From NCBI GenBank assembly GCA_017550965.1, contig JAFZNK010000265.1, forward strand, positions 1 through 33,287: DNA of 33,287 bases. The letters are read 5' to 3'. The notes below the pieces were generated by a model, which was not told the origin of the DNA, ran no database searches, and saw only the letters and a list, made by a program, of their open reading frames with translations. Of this stretch, positions 32,912 through 33,287 are shown one piece after another (the first letter of the stretch is position 1; every line of letters starts with the position of its first letter). This DNA comes from Thermoguttaceae bacterium. GTDB lineage: Bacteria > Planctomycetota > Planctomycetia > Pirellulales > Thermoguttaceae. A program made the translations under genes and the position numbers.

Positions 32912-33199
32912 TCAATTGAGCGCAAAGTCGTAGACAATCGCGTTGAGCTGTTCGCAAATCCTGGAAAATTCGGCGTTCAAGTCGAGCGACCGCGCGGCGA
33001 TTCTGTTTCCCGCGATCACGTAGTCTCCCTCCGGGAGAACGTCTTCGTCCGTGCGCGCGTACAGAAGCAGGCCCGAGACCCGTCGGGACTTGTTCGTCCA
33101 TTGTTGATTCTTGACGTAAGAGAATATTTGATAGAGATTTCCGGAATGCAACTTGTTGACGCCGTATTGAACTTGCGTCGCCGCGCGGAAAAGTCGACG
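32912..33199 (-). pseudogene. mcrC: Truncated mcrC C-terminal remnant
   Basis: A minus-strand frame of 95 codons is open from an in-frame TAA at 33200-33202 to the stop at 32912. Its translation, ATQVQYGVNKLHSGNLYQIF, SYVKNQQW, VSGLLLYA, GNRIAARSLDLNAEFSRICE, matches the end of McrC, the nuclease subunit of McrBC-type modification-dependent restriction. The catalytic PD-(D/E)xK region should sit just upstream but is absent, so the protein cannot be functional. No mcrB is in the window. Confidence 0.7.
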
Positions 33200-33210
33200 T
33201 TACGGAAACT

Positions 33211-33287
33211 TTAAAGACGCAGTCTAGGCGTCAGAAGCGCGTTTATTGCGACTTCGACGAGTTCTCTGTCGACACAAAACTCAATCG
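33211..33287 (-). CDS. C-terminal end of an ORF entering from the right edge
   Basis: A frame continues from the edge to TAA at 33211-33213, giving EFCVDRELVEVAINALLTPR then LRL. Only about 24 codons are visible. It could be a gene end or the rest of the broken mcrC region; it is in a different frame from the mcrC remnant 11 bp downstream. Low confidence. Confidence 0.3.
   Translation of the reverse strand, partial: IEFCVDRELVEVAINALLTPRLRL

Noticed and set aside
32823..33101. Minus-strand ORF of 92 codons
   Set aside because: It is the mcrC remnant read in another frame and runs through the direct repeat; the mcrC frame has clear family residues.

Overview
The window reads as a piece of a planctomycete-like bacterial chromosome, probably from an anaerobic, carbohydrate-rich habitat such as a gut. 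This is an inference from several signs: GC-rich coding with abundant cgtcg/gcgcg words, the rpmE / prfA-prmC-accB-accC and rph-phoH-pgpH-ybeY gene groupings, Tat-exported glycosidase and cytochrome precursors, Gln/Pro/Ala-rich secreted proteins, and a split-Soret type cytochrome. No rRNA, tRNA, CRISPR array, integrase or intact insertion sequence was seen.

Left part (1-9010), mostly minus strand. It starts with a secreted protein cut by the window edge, then a palindrome-repeat spacer and a FlgM-like anti-sigma-28 gene preceded by a sigma-28-type promoter. A housekeeping run follows, prfA-prmC-accB-accC (translation termination plus acetyl-CoA carboxylase), with rpmE upstream behind its own promoter and terminator. 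A plus-strand HigBA-like toxin-antitoxin operon comes next. It shares a bidirectional terminator with a lysR-dapB pair (regulator plus lysine/diaminopimelate biosynthesis).

Middle (9346-19890). On the plus strand lie a Tat-exported split-Soret-like di-heme cytochrome, nadB (L-aspartate oxidase) and a lipoprotein. On the minus strand lie a DUF3795 Cys-rich protein and an alpha/beta hydrolase. Then comes the most interesting segment: an array of 219-bp tandem repeats, each built of several perfect hairpins, which breaks off at about 15252. The two-gene Septu-like defence cassette follows (ptuB HNH nuclease and ptuA ATPase, minus strand). The same repeat resumes at 17355, only about 11 nt further along in the repeat unit, so the defence cassette appears to sit inside the array. 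After it is a Tat-exported GH78-like rhamnosidase, divergent from a secreted GH71/99-like protein.

Right part. A 774-aa secreted protein has a degenerate thioredoxin fold and a degenerate trypsin-like region. A strong terminator and a strong promoter then precede a five-gene operon, nudix-rph-phoH-pgpH-ybeY (RNA processing, ribosome maturation, c-di-AMP-type signalling). From 30000 on the sequence becomes more AT-rich and looks like a decaying defence or accessory island: two unknown genes, a 55-aa orphan ORF, an ORF remnant without a start, an AAA_14/DUF4143 ATPase whose promoter is flanked by 31-bp direct repeats, and a truncated mcrC remnant.

Many minus-35/minus-10 pairs recognised here have a 16-bp spacer, and they support several start-site choices (dapB, nudix, AAA_14, ptuB and flgM-like were moved from the longest ORF).
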